Assembly (NCBI GenBank): GCA_019321725.1
Contig: CM033108.1
Span: forward strand, 20,411,799-20,475,798
Origin: Paulownia fortunei
Lineage: Eukaryota; Streptophyta; Magnoliopsida; Lamiales; Paulowniaceae
Direction: 5' to 3'
Length of the DNA stretch: 64,000 nucleotides
The translations under genes and the position numbers were made by a program. The notes below the pieces were generated by a model, which was given only the letters and a program-made list of their open reading frames with translations, was not told the origin of the DNA and searched no databases. Positions 35,536 to 45,971 of this stretch are shown here, in pieces (within the stretch, counting starts at the first letter, position 1; the number at the start of each line of letters is the position of its first letter).

Positions 35536-37154
35536 TGATAAGTGCATATTTTGACATATTTTTATATCAAATCCTTTATACTTTTCTTACTTTATTCTTG
35601 TTAATATTTTTATTTTATTAATGTTTTGTGTTAGGGAATAAATGGAAGCATGTTTTCAAACTTGTGCAGTTTTTATAATTTGAGCATAACTTCATGATCA
35701 AAAGCTCTATGGACCTGAAGCTTGTTTCATTTGAAAGCCAAGAGATAGAGGTACAACTTTTATGTTGGAGGATCAGCCCAATTCAGTCTTGATAATAGCA
35801 TAAAATTCGTCCAAGTAATTACACAAAATGGATCACCAAAATTCAGATTAGAGTTCAGCCCAGTATTGACTTATTTTACCAATTCGGTTATATATCTTGA
35901 GCCCAAATTTATTTTGGTCTGAAATTCGGATATGTTATATCCAAGAGGTAAATAAACAAGTTTACTGAAGACAAGATGGTGTGAAAATGTGTCGAAATGG
36001 TAAAACCATAGGCTGCAAGTTGCTGCTGATGTTACAGGGCGGCTCTTGGACATGACTCGGTAATTTGACCATATCTCCTTCATCCGATCACCAAATTTGA
36101 TAAAAGATATATGAAAATATATCAGTGTTGAAAGATATACAATTTTTATTCTTTACGTATCTTCAAACTCTGGCTGTATCTGACCAAAAAATATAATTTA
36201 ATTCAGTGGATGAGAAATTTGTGTAACAACTTATCAACTCTTGGCAACTAGCATACCACTTGATTAACCCCTCCATTATTTGTTTGGCCTCTAGCTTACT
36301 CCAAGTACTATAAATAGGCCATGTATTCAGCTTGTAAGAGGGGGGAGGGGGGTAGAGGGTTTCTTTAGGCTAAGTTATCTAGTTTGTATGTTTTCTAGTA
36401 TTGTAAGTTTTCTAGTAGTAATAGAAATGCATTCTCTAGTTTCTCTTATATTTTTAGTCTTTGTTACTTTTATTATGTCTTTCTAAATTTCATTTTACTG
36501 AGGAAAAAGGGTGAATCTCTTGATGGAGGAAGAGAAATGGTTATAAGGGTAGAAATTGTTTAAGTATGTTGTATTATTATTATTATTTTTGATCTAAACC
36601 CTACTTATTTTTGTGGTGATTCTTGATTTATGTATCTCCAATGGCACAACAAATACTTGGGTTCATTTAGCTTATTGTACGGTTTTACCCCACCGACTGC
36701 TAATGTGAAACCTTGATTTATTGTTGACGAAGGAGTATATAAATGCTTGATCCCATAAATAAGTGTTGGCGTTAAGAGATAATTTGCAATAGTAAGACAA
36801 TATCATGATTACCTTATTGCATGAGTTACTTGATAATATCTTCCCATTGGAACCTTCATTATGTATGGATTCCAATTGTGGCAATTAATAGAGGTAAAAA
36901 GAATAAATAACCATTTATCTATCCAAAACTCAAGAGTGGATCCCTAATCCTCAGTACTTTTATTACTTCGGTTTTTTCTTTAGCTACATCATACATTAAT
37001 TGTTCATATATTTTTGATTCACATAAATTCCATCTTTTTATAAATATAAACTTGAATTCTTCAAACAACTTCCCTGTGGATCGACCTCGGACTCACGAGA
37101 AATTTATTACTTACTACAACCTGCACTTGGGTTTGCAACCTTAAAGTTGTAGCA
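35536..37154 (+). repeat. 5' LTR of the Athila-like element
   Basis: Runs from TGATAAGTGC to GTTGTAGCA. A TATA box (CTATAAATAGG) lies at 36308-36318, followed within 20 to 30 bases by a G-rich run (GAGGGGGGAGGGGGG) in the presumed early transcript. It matches 45972-47585 with only scattered differences. Confidence 0.92.
36308..36318 (+). promoter_or_regulatory. TATA box of Athila-like LTR
   Basis: CTATAAATAGG, repeated in the 3' LTR near 46745. The position, about 770 bases into the LTR, fits the U3/R border. Confidence 0.65.
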
Positions 37155-37160
37155 AGTTTT

Positions 37161-37178
37161 TGGCGCCGTTGCCGGGGA
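37161..37178 (+). other. Primer binding site of the Athila-like element
   Basis: TGGCGCCGTTGCCGGGGA, seven bases after the 5' LTR. This 18-base site is a known hallmark of Athila-type Gypsy elements (Asp-tRNA type). Confidence 0.9.
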
Positions 37179-37252
37179 AGGCAAGGTAAGTATTTAGCTT
37201 TGTTAATATTTTTCCTTTGTAAATATAGTTTGTTTATTTTCTTTATGGATAT

Positions 37253-39033
37253 ATGGTTATATGGTATCGTAGTCATAATTCTCGACGTTTAGTAAGAAAT
37301 AATTTCAAAACTTTGTTTGGAAATTTGTTTGAATCATCTCCACACACTTCCACCATGGCTGAAAATGAAAGTGTCCAGGATGAAAATGAGAATCAACAGG
37401 TGCGTACCATGCGTTATTACTTGCAACCTCCTCGAAATTCTTCTCCTTCTTGTTTCATTTTTCCTCTAAATGCAAATAATTTTCGATTCAAGTCAGGTAT
37501 GATCCCTTTACTTCCTAATTTCCATGGTTTAGACTCTAAAAGTCCTTACTTGCATTTAAAAGAATTTGATGAAGTATGTGCCACTTTTGATGATCAAACT
37601 TGCACAAATGAGATTGTTAAGCTCAAATTATTTCCTTTCTCTTTAAAAGATAAAGCAAAAAATTGGCTTAATTCTTTAAAACCTAGGTCAATTGGTACTT
37701 GGCGAGAAATGCAAGCTGAATTCTTGAAAAAATTCTTTCCAACTCATAAAACTAATGCTTTGAAAAGACAAATTCAAAATTTTTCTCAAAATTCGAATGA
37801 AGTTTTCTTTCAATGTTGGGAAAGATTTAAAGATTTGTTGAATTCATGCCCACATCATGGTTTTGAAAAATGGCGCTTAATTAGTTTCTGTTATGAAGGT
37901 TTAACTCCTGAAACAAAATAATTTGTTGAAACAATGTGTAATGGTGAGTTTCTTGATAAGGAACTTGATGAAGCCCTAGAATACCTAGATTATTTGGCAG
38001 AACACTCTCAATCATGGCATAGTGTTAATTCTTCCGAAGGTTCTATTAGATCTAATCTTGCTAATAGTAATAAAGGAAAATATTACCTTAGTCAAGAAGA
38101 TGATCTAAATGCTAGACTTGCTAGTTTAACAAGAAAAGTTGAAGCCATGGAACTTAAGAAAGTAAAGGAAATCAAATCTGTGCAAGAGGAAGAAGTTTGT
38201 AGCAATTGTGAACTTTTGGGGCACTCCACCAATGAATGTCCAAACCTTCTAGTACAAGCAAATTTTATGAACACATTCAAAAAGCCTTTCCATTCTCCAT
38301 ATTCTGAAACTTACAATCCACAATAGAGAAATCATCCCAATTTCAGTTAGCGAGATGATAACCGTGCCCAACCACCGCATTCACAAAAATCACAAAACTT
38401 TCATTCTTATCCACCTCCACATACAAAATCCATTGAGGAGACTTTGCAAGCATTTATGCATGAACAAACAAACATCAATAATCAAACTTCACAAGCAATC
38501 AATGAGATTAGAAACACACTTTCAACACTGACAACTTCTTTGCGTACTCATGAAAAAGGTAAATTCCTGCTCAACCTCAACCTAATCCTTCTACTCAGTG
38601 TAATGTTTCTTCTTCAGGTGAAAATGCAGTCAAGGAGGCTAATTCAGTTACAACTCTTCGGAATGGAAAAGTTGTTGACAAGACTATTCATCCCAAGGTG
38701 AAAGTTTCTAATTCACCTCCAGAAATGAAAAATGGAAATAGTCTTGACGATGAAGGTAAGTTTGAAGAAGGTAAGTGTGAAAATGAAGAAAAAGAAAAAT
38801 ATTTACCTCCAGCACCCTTTTCTCAAAGATTGCAAGCAACTCAGAAATTGAACTCAAATGCTGAAATTTTTGAAATTTTTAAACAAGTCAAGATTAATAT
38901 TCCATTATTGGATGCAATCAAGCAAGTTCCACCTTATGCCAAATTTTTGAAAGATTTGTGTACAATCAAAAGAAAACATCATGTACAAAAGAAGGCATTT
39001 TTAACTGAAAGTGTTAGTTCAATCATTCAATAA
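37253..39033 (+). pseudogene. Athila-like Gag polyprotein
   Basis: The gag domain is in the first piece (37253-37921): FHGLDSKSPYLHLKEFDEVC, then LKDKAKNWLNSLKPRSIGTW and the basic EFLKKFFPTHKT. TAA at 37919-37921 stands where a Gln codon is expected, and the same frame resumes at 37934. A CCHC zinc knuckle (CSNCELLGHSTNEC) lies at about 38198-38240. A TAG at 38324-38326 and a frameshift near 38570 break the downstream linker, which continues to 39033 (QRLQATQKLNSNAEIFEIFK). The likely start is an ATG near 37355 in the same frame (MAENESVQDE). Gag would assemble the particle and bind genomic RNA. Confidence 0.88.
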
Positions 39034-39825
39034 TTCACTCCACCCAAGTACAAAGATCCAGGTTGTCCAACCATTTCATGTATCATAGGAAACACTAGAA
39101 TAGAGCGTGCTTTGCTTGATCTTGTGCTAGTAATAAATCTTCTACCTTTCTCAGTTTATGAACAGTTAGGTTTGGGAGAACTTAAAACAACTTCTGTTGT
39201 ACTCCAATTAGCTGACCGTTCGATTAAAGTTCCAAAGAGAATAGTAGAAGATTGTGTTGGTACAAATTGATAAGTTTTACTTTCTAGTTGATTTCATTGT
39301 TTTGGACACAGAGCCTGTTGCACAAACACACACACAATTCCTATCATTTTGGGTCGTCCTTTTCTTGCAACTTCAAATGCTTTGATCAATTGTAGAAATG
39401 GTATTTTGAAGTTATCATTTGGAAATATGACTTTGGAACTAAATGTGTTTAATGTTTGTATGCAACCTGCAGAAGATGTCGAAGTACATGAAGTGGATTC
39501 AATTGAGGAACTTGTTCATGAATACTTTACTACTACTAACTCTTCAGATTCTTTGGAGACTTGTTTTGAAAGTGAAAGTATTTATAAAAAGGAACACACT
39601 AATACTATCTTTGAATTTTTGCAGGTACAAGAAAAATATTTTTGGAAGCCAAGGTTCGAAGAACTTTCATCATCAACAGTAAAATCTATTCCATCAAGTA
39701 TTAAAGCTCCCGTGGTTGAATTGAAACCTTTGCCAGTTAATTTGAAATACTCTTTCTTGGGTGAAAATGAAACTTTTCCAGTAATAATTTCTTCAAACTC
39801 GATGCATATCAAGAAGGTAAGTTGA
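39034..39825 (+). pseudogene. Athila-like protease region
   Basis: After the gag stop at 39031 the same frame continues through YKDPGCPTISCIIGN and ALLDLVLVINLLPFSVY. The last phrase corresponds to the usual ALLDLGASVN active site, but the Gly-Ala after the Asp is changed, so the protease is probably inactive. A frameshift near 39270 follows, and the frame from 39349 reads GRPFLATSNALINCRNGILK, the conserved end of the retropepsin fold, and then the linker to reverse transcriptase. Confidence 0.8.
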
Positions 39826-41106
39826 TCGAAACTCTGAAAATGCATAAGAATGCTTTAGGATGGACCATTGCTGATATTAAAGGTATTAATCCTTTCATTT
39901 GCACACATAACATCTATTTAGAGAAAAATGCTAAACCATCTAGAGAAATGCAACGAAGGCTAAATCCTAATATGAAAGAAGTAGTAAGAAATGAAGTCAT
40001 TAAACTCTTAGATAATGGAATCATTTATTCTATTTCTGATAGCAAATGGGTAAGTCCGACTCAAGTTGTACCTAAGAAATCAGGAGTTACTGTAGTCAAG
40101 AATGAGAATGATGAATTAATTCCAACCAGGACTGTTACTGGTTGGTGAATGTGCATTGACTATTAGAAAACTCAACTCAGTTACTAGAAAATATCATTTT
40201 CCATTATCTTTCATGGATCAAATTTTAGAAAGAGTTGCGGGCCATAAATTTTATTGCTTTTTAGATGGATATTCTGGGTATAATCAAATTGTACTTGCAC
40301 TTGAAGATCAAGAGAAAACAACTTTTACATGTCCTTTTGGTACTTTTGCATATCGAAGAATGCCTTTTGGATTATGTAATGCACCAGCTACATTCCAACG
40401 ATGCATGCTTAGTATTTTTAGTGACATGGTTGAACGTTTTCTTGAAGTCTTCATGGATGATTTTTCTGTTTTTGGTAATTCATTTGATGATTGCTTATCT
40501 AATTTAGAAAAGGTTTTGATCAGGTGTGAAGAAAAGAATCTTGTGCTCAATTGGGAGAAATGTCACTTCATGGTAACAACTGGTATTGTTCTTGGACACA
40601 TTATATCATCAGAAGGTATTGAGGTTGATAAATCTAAAATTGAGTTAATTGCCAATTTGCCAACACCAAAGACTGTGAAGGAGATTAGATCATTTTTAGG
40701 ACATGCTGGTTTTTATAGAAAATTTATCAAAGATTTTAGTATAATATCTAAACCTTTGTGTAATCTTCTAACAAAAGACACTATTTTTGAATGGACTGAA
40801 AACTGTGAAAATGCTTTTGTTAAGCTTAAAAGCATGCTTACGTCTGCTCCAATCATGCAGCCTCCAGATTGGACTTTAAATTTTGAAATAATGTGTGATA
40901 CTAGTGATTATGCTGTTGTAGCTGTCTTGGGACAAAGAAAAGATAAAAAATCATATGTTATTTACTATGCAAGTAAAACTTTAAATGGTGCTCAATTGAT
41001 TTATACAACAACTGAAAAAGAATTACTTGCTATAGTTTTTGCATTGGATAAATTTTGATCTTATCTTGTTGGCTCACCAATTGTTGTTTTCAGTGATCAT
41101 GCACCT
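39822..41106 (+). pseudogene. Athila-like reverse transcriptase and RNase H
   Basis: The piece 39822-40148 has the RT N-terminus (GWTIADIKGINPFICTHNI and KWVSPTQVVPKKSG). It ends at a TGA in the GW-R motif, and a one-base insertion shortly after shifts the frame. The piece 40156-41058 carries the palm: DQILERVAGHKFYCFLDGYS, TFQRCMLSIFSDMVE and the catalytic box VFMDDFSVFG, then the link SFLGHAGFYRKFIKDFS and the RNase H start with CDTSDYAVVAVLGQR. TGA at 41056-41058, in KF-R-SYLVGS, interrupts RNase H. Both palm aspartates are present. Confidence 0.9.
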
Positions 41107-42612
41107 TTGAAATATCTTTTGTCAAAAAAAGATGCTAAACCAAGACTGATTAGGTGGATTCTCTTACTCCAGGAATTTAATATTACTATTCGAGATAAAA
41201 AGGGAGTAGAGAATGTAGTGGCTGATCATTTGTCGAGACTTGTTTGTGATGATTCATTTCAAACCACACCTATTAATGACACTTTTCCTGATGAACAATT
41301 ATTTAACGTTTCTATTTTACCTTGGTTTGCTGACATTGTTAATTTTCTTGTAATAGGAAAGATGCCATCACATTGGAACTCTCAAGATAAAAAGAAGTTT
41401 TTGACTGAGGTTAAAAAATTTTATTGGGATGATCCATACCTATTCAAATATTGTCCGGATCAAATCTTTCGAAGATGTGTGCCTGACAATGAGATAGGTA
41501 ATATTGTCAAATTTTGTCATTCAGAAGCATGTGGTGGTCATTTTTCTGTAAAGAAAACTAATGCAAAAATCTTGCAATGTGGATTTTATTGGCCAACTCT
41601 TTTCAAAGATACTTACACTTTCTGCAAAAGTTGTGAAAATTGTCAAAAGTTAGGGTCCCTTTCAAAAAGAAATATGATGCCCCTACACCCTATTCTAGTG
41701 ATTGAAATCTTTGACTGTTGGGGTATTGATTTTATGGGGCCATTTCCATTATCATTTGGTTTTCTTTACATATTGGTTGCCATAGATTATGTTTCAAAAT
41801 GGATCGAGGCAATTCCTTGTCGAAACAATGATCACAAAATAGTGATAAAATTTTTGAAAGAAAATATTTTAAGTCGATTTGGAATTCCTAGATCTATTAT
41901 CAGTGATGAGGGAAAACATCTTTGTAACAAAATTTTCGAAACTTTAATGAAGAAATATGGAATCATACATAAAGTTGCAACCCCTTATCACCCTCAGACA
42001 AATGGACAAGTTGAACTTGCAAATAGGGAGATAAAACAAATTTTGGAGAAAATAGTTAACCCAAACCGTAAAAATTGGTCTCTTAGACTTACCGATACAC
42101 TTTGGGCATATAGAACTGCTTTCAAAACATCATTAGGCATGTCTCCTTATAGGATAGTTTATGGAAAACCTTGTCATTTACCTGTTGAACTTGAACATAA
42201 AGCTTATTGGACAATCAAAATATTTAACTTCAACCTTGATGAATCTTCAAAATTGCACAAATTACAAATCAATGAACTTGAAGAACTGAGAAATGATGCA
42301 TATGAGAATTCTAAAATTTATAAAGCAAGAATCAAAGATTTTCATGATAATAAAATTTCAAGAAAAATATTTGAGGTTGGTCAAAAGGTTTTTCTTTATA
42401 ATTCTCGATTGCATTTGTTTCCTGGAAAATTGAGATCAAGGTGGAGTGGTCCTTTTGTTGTAAAAAAAGTATATCCTTATGGGGCGATTGACATTGAAAA
42501 TCCTAGAAATGGTAACATATTCAAAGTAAATGGACAAAGAGTTAAACCATTTCTAGAAAATCAATTTTCACAAGAGGAAATTCTTTTTCTTTCTAACCCT
42601 TGTTATGATTAG
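41107..42612 (+). CDS. Athila-like RNase H end and integrase
   Basis: An open frame of 501 codons in the same frame as the piece ending at 41058. It begins in the RNase H tail ([20 protein letters not shown], then VVADHLSRL). The integrase zinc-binding domain follows, with an HSEACGGHF motif and CKSCENC for the cysteines. The catalytic core has [10 protein letters not shown] for the first Asp, ISDEGKHLC for the second, and [16 protein letters not shown] for the Glu. The C-terminal end ([15 protein letters not shown]) has the SH3-like fold typical of Gypsy integrases. There is no chromodomain, as in Athila and related non-chromoviruses. This part looks intact, but it has no start of its own: it would be made as part of the interrupted polyprotein. 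Confidence 0.9.
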   Translation: MKYLLSKKDAKPRLIRWILLLQEFNITIRDKKGVENVVADHLSRLVCDDSFQTTPINDTFPDEQLFNVSILPWFADIVNFLVIGKMPSHWNSQDKKKFLTEVKKFYWDDPYLFKYCPDQIFRRCVPDNEIGNIVKFCHSEACGGHFSVKKTNAKILQCGFYWPTLFKDTYTFCKSCENCQKLGSLSKRNMMPLHPILVIEIFDCWGIDFMGPFPLSFGFLYILVAIDYVSKWIEAIPCRNNDHKIVIKFLKENILSRFGIPRSIISDEGKHLCNKIFETLMKKYGIIHKVATPYHPQTNGQVELANREIKQILEKIVNPNRKNWSLRLTDTLWAYRTAFKTSLGMSPYRIVYGKPCHLPVELEHKAYWTIKIFNFNLDESSKLHKLQINELEELRNDAYENSKIYKARIKDFHDNKISRKIFEVGQKVFLYNSRLHLFPGKLRSRWSGPFVVKKVYPYGAIDIENPRNGNIFKVNGQRVKPFLENQFSQEEILFLSNPCYD

Positions 42613-42813
42613 TGTTGTATATATTTTTTTTATCTGACATTATTTTTTCTTCTCTTCTTCTTCTTTTATTTTTTATTTTTTCTTTTCCCGATTAAATGGC
42701 GGATAACGGTACTCCGTGGCTATAAAAGTCGGACTTGTCAGTTTCCCAAACAACTGAAATCTTTGTACAAATTTTTTTTGTTTTTCTCATTCTCTTTTCT
42801 TGTTATTTTCAAA
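42613..42813 (+). promoter_or_regulatory. Possible internal promoter with TATA box
   Basis: After the pol stop there is a CT/T-rich tract, then a GC-richer patch with GGCTATAAAAG (TATAAAA at 42721-42727). The next ATG in the ORF frame follows at 42814, 87 bases downstream. The spacing resembles a plant promoter and leader, and could start a subgenomic transcript for the two downstream ORFs. This is inference from sequence only. Confidence 0.45.
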
Positions 42814-43371
42814 ATGGGTGACATATTTCTAACTCTCAAGAAGTGATTTCATTTTCTTCCTAAAAATGCAATTTTGAAAATTTATAAAATAAGGATTGAA
42901 AGATTGAGGATGCTTATGCACAAGGGCATTCCGGAGGACATACGATGGTTAATTGAAGCAAAGGTAAGAGCAGGTGAGTTTTCACATGAGTTTCCAGATT
43001 TGCTTACTAGATACATGTCTGGTTTTGGTAAAAGCACATATTCAAAAAAACGAAGGGCGAAAAAAATGAAAGTTTGTCATATTTGTACTAGATGGACTTG
43101 CAACACAAAGTGTCGTTCTTTAGGAATGGTCTCTAAAAATCGAGAAGATAAACTTAAATTCATTATGGATGGACTGAGTAAGGAGTCTTTAGATCACATT
43201 ATATTGACTCTTGAGACGCATTCATGTGGATTGGTACAACGTGCAATTCTTGATTTATGGGATCGTTTTCGAAATGAATATGAGCTTTATAGTCTTGGGA
43301 ATCTAACATTAAAAGATCCTGTTTGCCAGTTTATAAGAAAACTGGATGGGAAGCATATCCTCGACCCATAG
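42814..43371 (+). pseudogene. Unknown basic Cys-rich ORF downstream of pol
   Basis: An ATG at 42814 (MGDIFLTLKK) is in frame with the long open part but meets a TGA at 42844-42846; the frame is then open to 43371. The uninterrupted length would be 185 codons. The protein is basic, with a nuclear-signal-like KKRRAKKMK directly before a cysteine cluster CHICTRWTCNTKC (spacing C-x2-C-x4-C-x3-C), which suggests a small metal-binding, nucleic-acid-binding module. An alpha-helical Leu-rich C-terminal half follows (HIILTLETHSCGLVQRAI). The layout recalls the small cysteine-rich nucleic-acid-binding proteins of some plant RNA viruses, but that is only an analogy. It lies in the place where Athila elements carry an env-like ORF. 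Confidence 0.6.
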
Positions 43372-43609
43372 AGGGCGTTTAAGCCATTACTGGACGTAAA
43401 ATCAAAGGAAGATGTGAGCCACAATCACAACTACATGTACATACACGTGGTAGTAGGTAATTTTTAAATTTCGTATGTGTCCTTATTTTCAACCTTTTTG
43501 ACAAAAAAAAAGACATGCAATAAATGTATTCCCTGTTCACACCTCAATAAATATCACCGTACTCACTCTATTTTTGCACAACTTATTTTCAAAAAAAAAA
43601 GAAAAAAAA
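43372..43609 (+). other. Spacer between the Cys-rich ORF and LOG
   Basis: Non-coding, 238 bases, ending with two A-rich runs just before the LOG start codon. It has no clear TATA box of its own; CAATAAATATC near 43550 is a weak candidate. Confidence 0.5.
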
Positions 43610-44263
43610 ATGGAAGTTTCTTCAACTCGCAAATTTAATTCCATTTATGTTTTTTGTGGATCCAATCTAGGAAAAAATGGTGAGTTTATAGGGGCAGCCA
43701 ATAATCTTGGTAGAACTTTAGCAGAAAGAAAAATTCATTTAGTGTATGGGGGAGGCAGTTTGGGGTTAATGGGGAGTGTTGCCATTTCTGCTTATGTAGG
43801 AGGTGTCAAAGTTCTGGGAGTTATCCCAAAATGTTTAACAGTACAGAATATCACAAGTATGACCATTGGAGATGAGCTGAAAGTGTCACACATTCAGGAC
43901 AGAATGCCTAATATGTTAAACAATGCGGATGCATTCATCATTCTACCTGGCGGTTTTGGTACACTGGAAGAATTATTCCAAATTGTCTCTTGGGCACAAC
44001 TCAACATTCACCAAAAACCTATAAGTATTCTTAATGTTAATGGTTTTTATGATGGTTTGCTATCTTTTGTAGATCATGCTGCGAAAAAAGGGTTTATTTC
44101 AACTTCTGCGAGAAGAATCATCATTTCTGCTCCAACACCTGACCAGCTGATTGATCAACTTCTAGCATATGTGCCAAAACCTGATCCAGTCTTGGCCAAT
44201 GTGGATTGGTCCAATAGGAACAATGGTCGAAAATACAAATTGAAATTGACTCTCAGTCTGTGA
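43610..44263 (+). CDS. LOG: LOG cytokinin riboside 5'-monophosphate phosphoribohydrolase
   Basis: An intact 217-codon, intronless ORF. LOG enzymes cut cytokinin nucleotides directly to the active free base plus ribose 5-phosphate. The Rossmann-like fold motifs are in order: FCGSNLGK (residues 15-22), the nucleotide-binding YGGGSLGLMG (46-55), VLGVIPK (68-74), and the signature PGGFGTLEE (113-121). Arg98 and Glu121, the catalytic pair in this numbering, are both present, though the usual MHQRKAEM context around the Arg reads IQDRMPNM. The length is normal for plant LOGs (about 210-220). An upstream in-frame ATG at 43574 would add 12 Lys-rich residues; the ATG at 43610 matches family starts better. 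Host LOG genes have several introns, so this is probably a captured cDNA. It sits between pol and the 3' LTR, in sense orientation, inside LTR borders. Confidence 0.93.
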   Translation: MEVSSTRKFNSIYVFCGSNLGKNGEFIGAANNLGRTLAERKIHLVYGGGSLGLMGSVAISAYVGGVKVLGVIPKCLTVQNITSMTIGDELKVSHIQDRMPNMLNNADAFIILPGGFGTLEELFQIVSWAQLNIHQKPISILNVNGFYDGLLSFVDHAAKKGFISTSARRIIISAPTPDQLIDQLLAYVPKPDPVLANVDWSNRNNGRKYKLKLTLSL

Positions 44264-45971
44264 TACTTATTGTTAATGATTTTATCTAATAGTATGTGTG
44301 TTTTTTTTATTGTTTCAGCTTTATTAGCCGCATTTCAGGTGATATCTTTCAAACTTTACTTTCCTATCTATTTTTGACATTGGGAACAATGTCTCGATTA
44401 GGTTGGGGGGAGGGATAATTGATATCATGACTTGTATATTCAATGTGTGTTTTTTTTAGTATTTAAAAAAAAAAAAAAATAAAATCAAGTGTGTTTTTTT
44501 TGCTGGGTCCGTTGAAAGCATGAAAAAAAAGGTGGCTGAGTAAAGGGTAATTGTAACACTCTTGAGACGCATCCCTATTTTTTGCATAATATGGCAGGTT
44601 TGTAAAGTTTTTAACAAGTGTTTGTGAATTACCAATATTTTTTTTGAGTTGTATAGGTTATTCCAACTTCAATGATTAAAATTAAGCATGAATAATATGG
44701 TTTAATTGATGATGGGTGTTGTTTTGGACTTTGATGTTGTTATTTGGTTAATATATTTTTGCGATAATTATACTCAAATTTTATTTTGCACAAATAGTTA
44801 TGTTATTTAGTGTGAAGACAATCATGTCAAAATATATAGTTCTTATGCCCTTACTCTAATCATCACTTGAATCTTCAACATGTAGGGGTTGAGTATTAGA
44901 ACTTTTACTTTTGGTCTGTCGAGGTGAACGACTGATAGTGCACCACTAGAAAAATGATTAAGGCATTAGGCTTTCTAGCACCATTTCTAAATCAGCTTAT
45001 TCCCTATATGATATTTAAAGAAAACATCCCCCTAGTAAACCACTTTGAGCCTTACAATAAATAAATATATTTTTTTTGTAACCATATCTTTTTACCTAGT
45101 CTAAATACACTATTATCCAACCCTTATTCTAAAAATGATTGGAGTTTAAGAGACATTCAATTGAAAGCTTGGACTTACAAAAGAAATTTAGGTTGGGATA
45201 GAAGATAAGTGTGGGGGAGTTTCTCTAGTTAAAAAAAAAAGAAAAAAAAATAATATAAAAAAAAAGTTGCAACTAAAAATGAGATGTTGCAAGATGAATA
45301 AGAGGGGTCCAATTCAATAACAATAGACTCCAGTGTGAAATTTGTGGAGTTGGAGAATTTTTCATCGATAAATTTTATGTCTCTGATTCCATGAAGTTTT
45401 TAGAACCTTTGTTGCATCCTATCCTTTTATTTTTTAGCTACATCACCACCCTTTGGCCCCATTACAACCTTTGTTAAAGATACTTTGATTTCGTGTGGTG
45501 CCTTCAGTGTAGTGGAGATTTGCACCAAAGGAAGAGCCTATGATGTTTAATTTTTCTGTTAGAGATTGGGTGATGGTTTTGTAAGGTTTTATGAGAATTC
45601 ACTTATTTGAAACATGCATAGTTTCATCACTATTGACATTAACTATCCACACACACACTTGAGTATGATTATTGTGGAAATGTATTGATTTTTGAATAAC
45701 TAAGAGTTAAACTCAACACTTGTTTGATTTTATTTCCATATTACTTTGTTGCTTCATGAGAATAAAAGTTGGAAGATAGTTATTATAGGTGTTTGTAGGT
45801 ATCACTGCTGGAAACCTTCACGAGACTATAACTCGTCCTCTATGGGCCACCTAGGGGTTTAAAGGCTTGTTGCATATGCTAAATGCAATCGTGATTTCCT
45901 ACGAAAGTGGATTAGTTTATGTTTGTTTTAAGCTTGCTCGAGGACAAGCAAGGGTTAAGTGTGGGGGAATT
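44264..45971 (+). other. 3' untranslated region with polypurine motifs
   Basis: No coding frame over 1.7 kb. G-rich motifs are spaced through it: GGTTGGGGGGAGGG near 44401, GTGTGGGGGAGTTTC near 45209 and GTGTGGGGGAATTT at 45959-45972, the last immediately before the 3' LTR. The phrase CTCGAGGACAAGCAAGGG just before it is familiar from other plant Athila-like 3' ends. Confidence 0.65.

Noticed and set aside
36672..36884. Duplicate 70-codon minus-strand frames at 36672 and 47103
   Set aside because: They lie in the two LTRs of the Athila-like element and are identical because the LTRs are; no protein features.
37253..37354. Codons before the ATG near 37355 as part of Gag
   Set aside because: Open, but the MAENESVQDE start fits better; the earlier part lies close to the primer site and may be leader.
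43610..44263. LOG as an ordinary host gene into which a retrotransposon happened to insert
   Set aside because: It lies between pol and the polypurine tract of one element, with a single pair of LTRs and a perfect target duplication outside, and has no introns.
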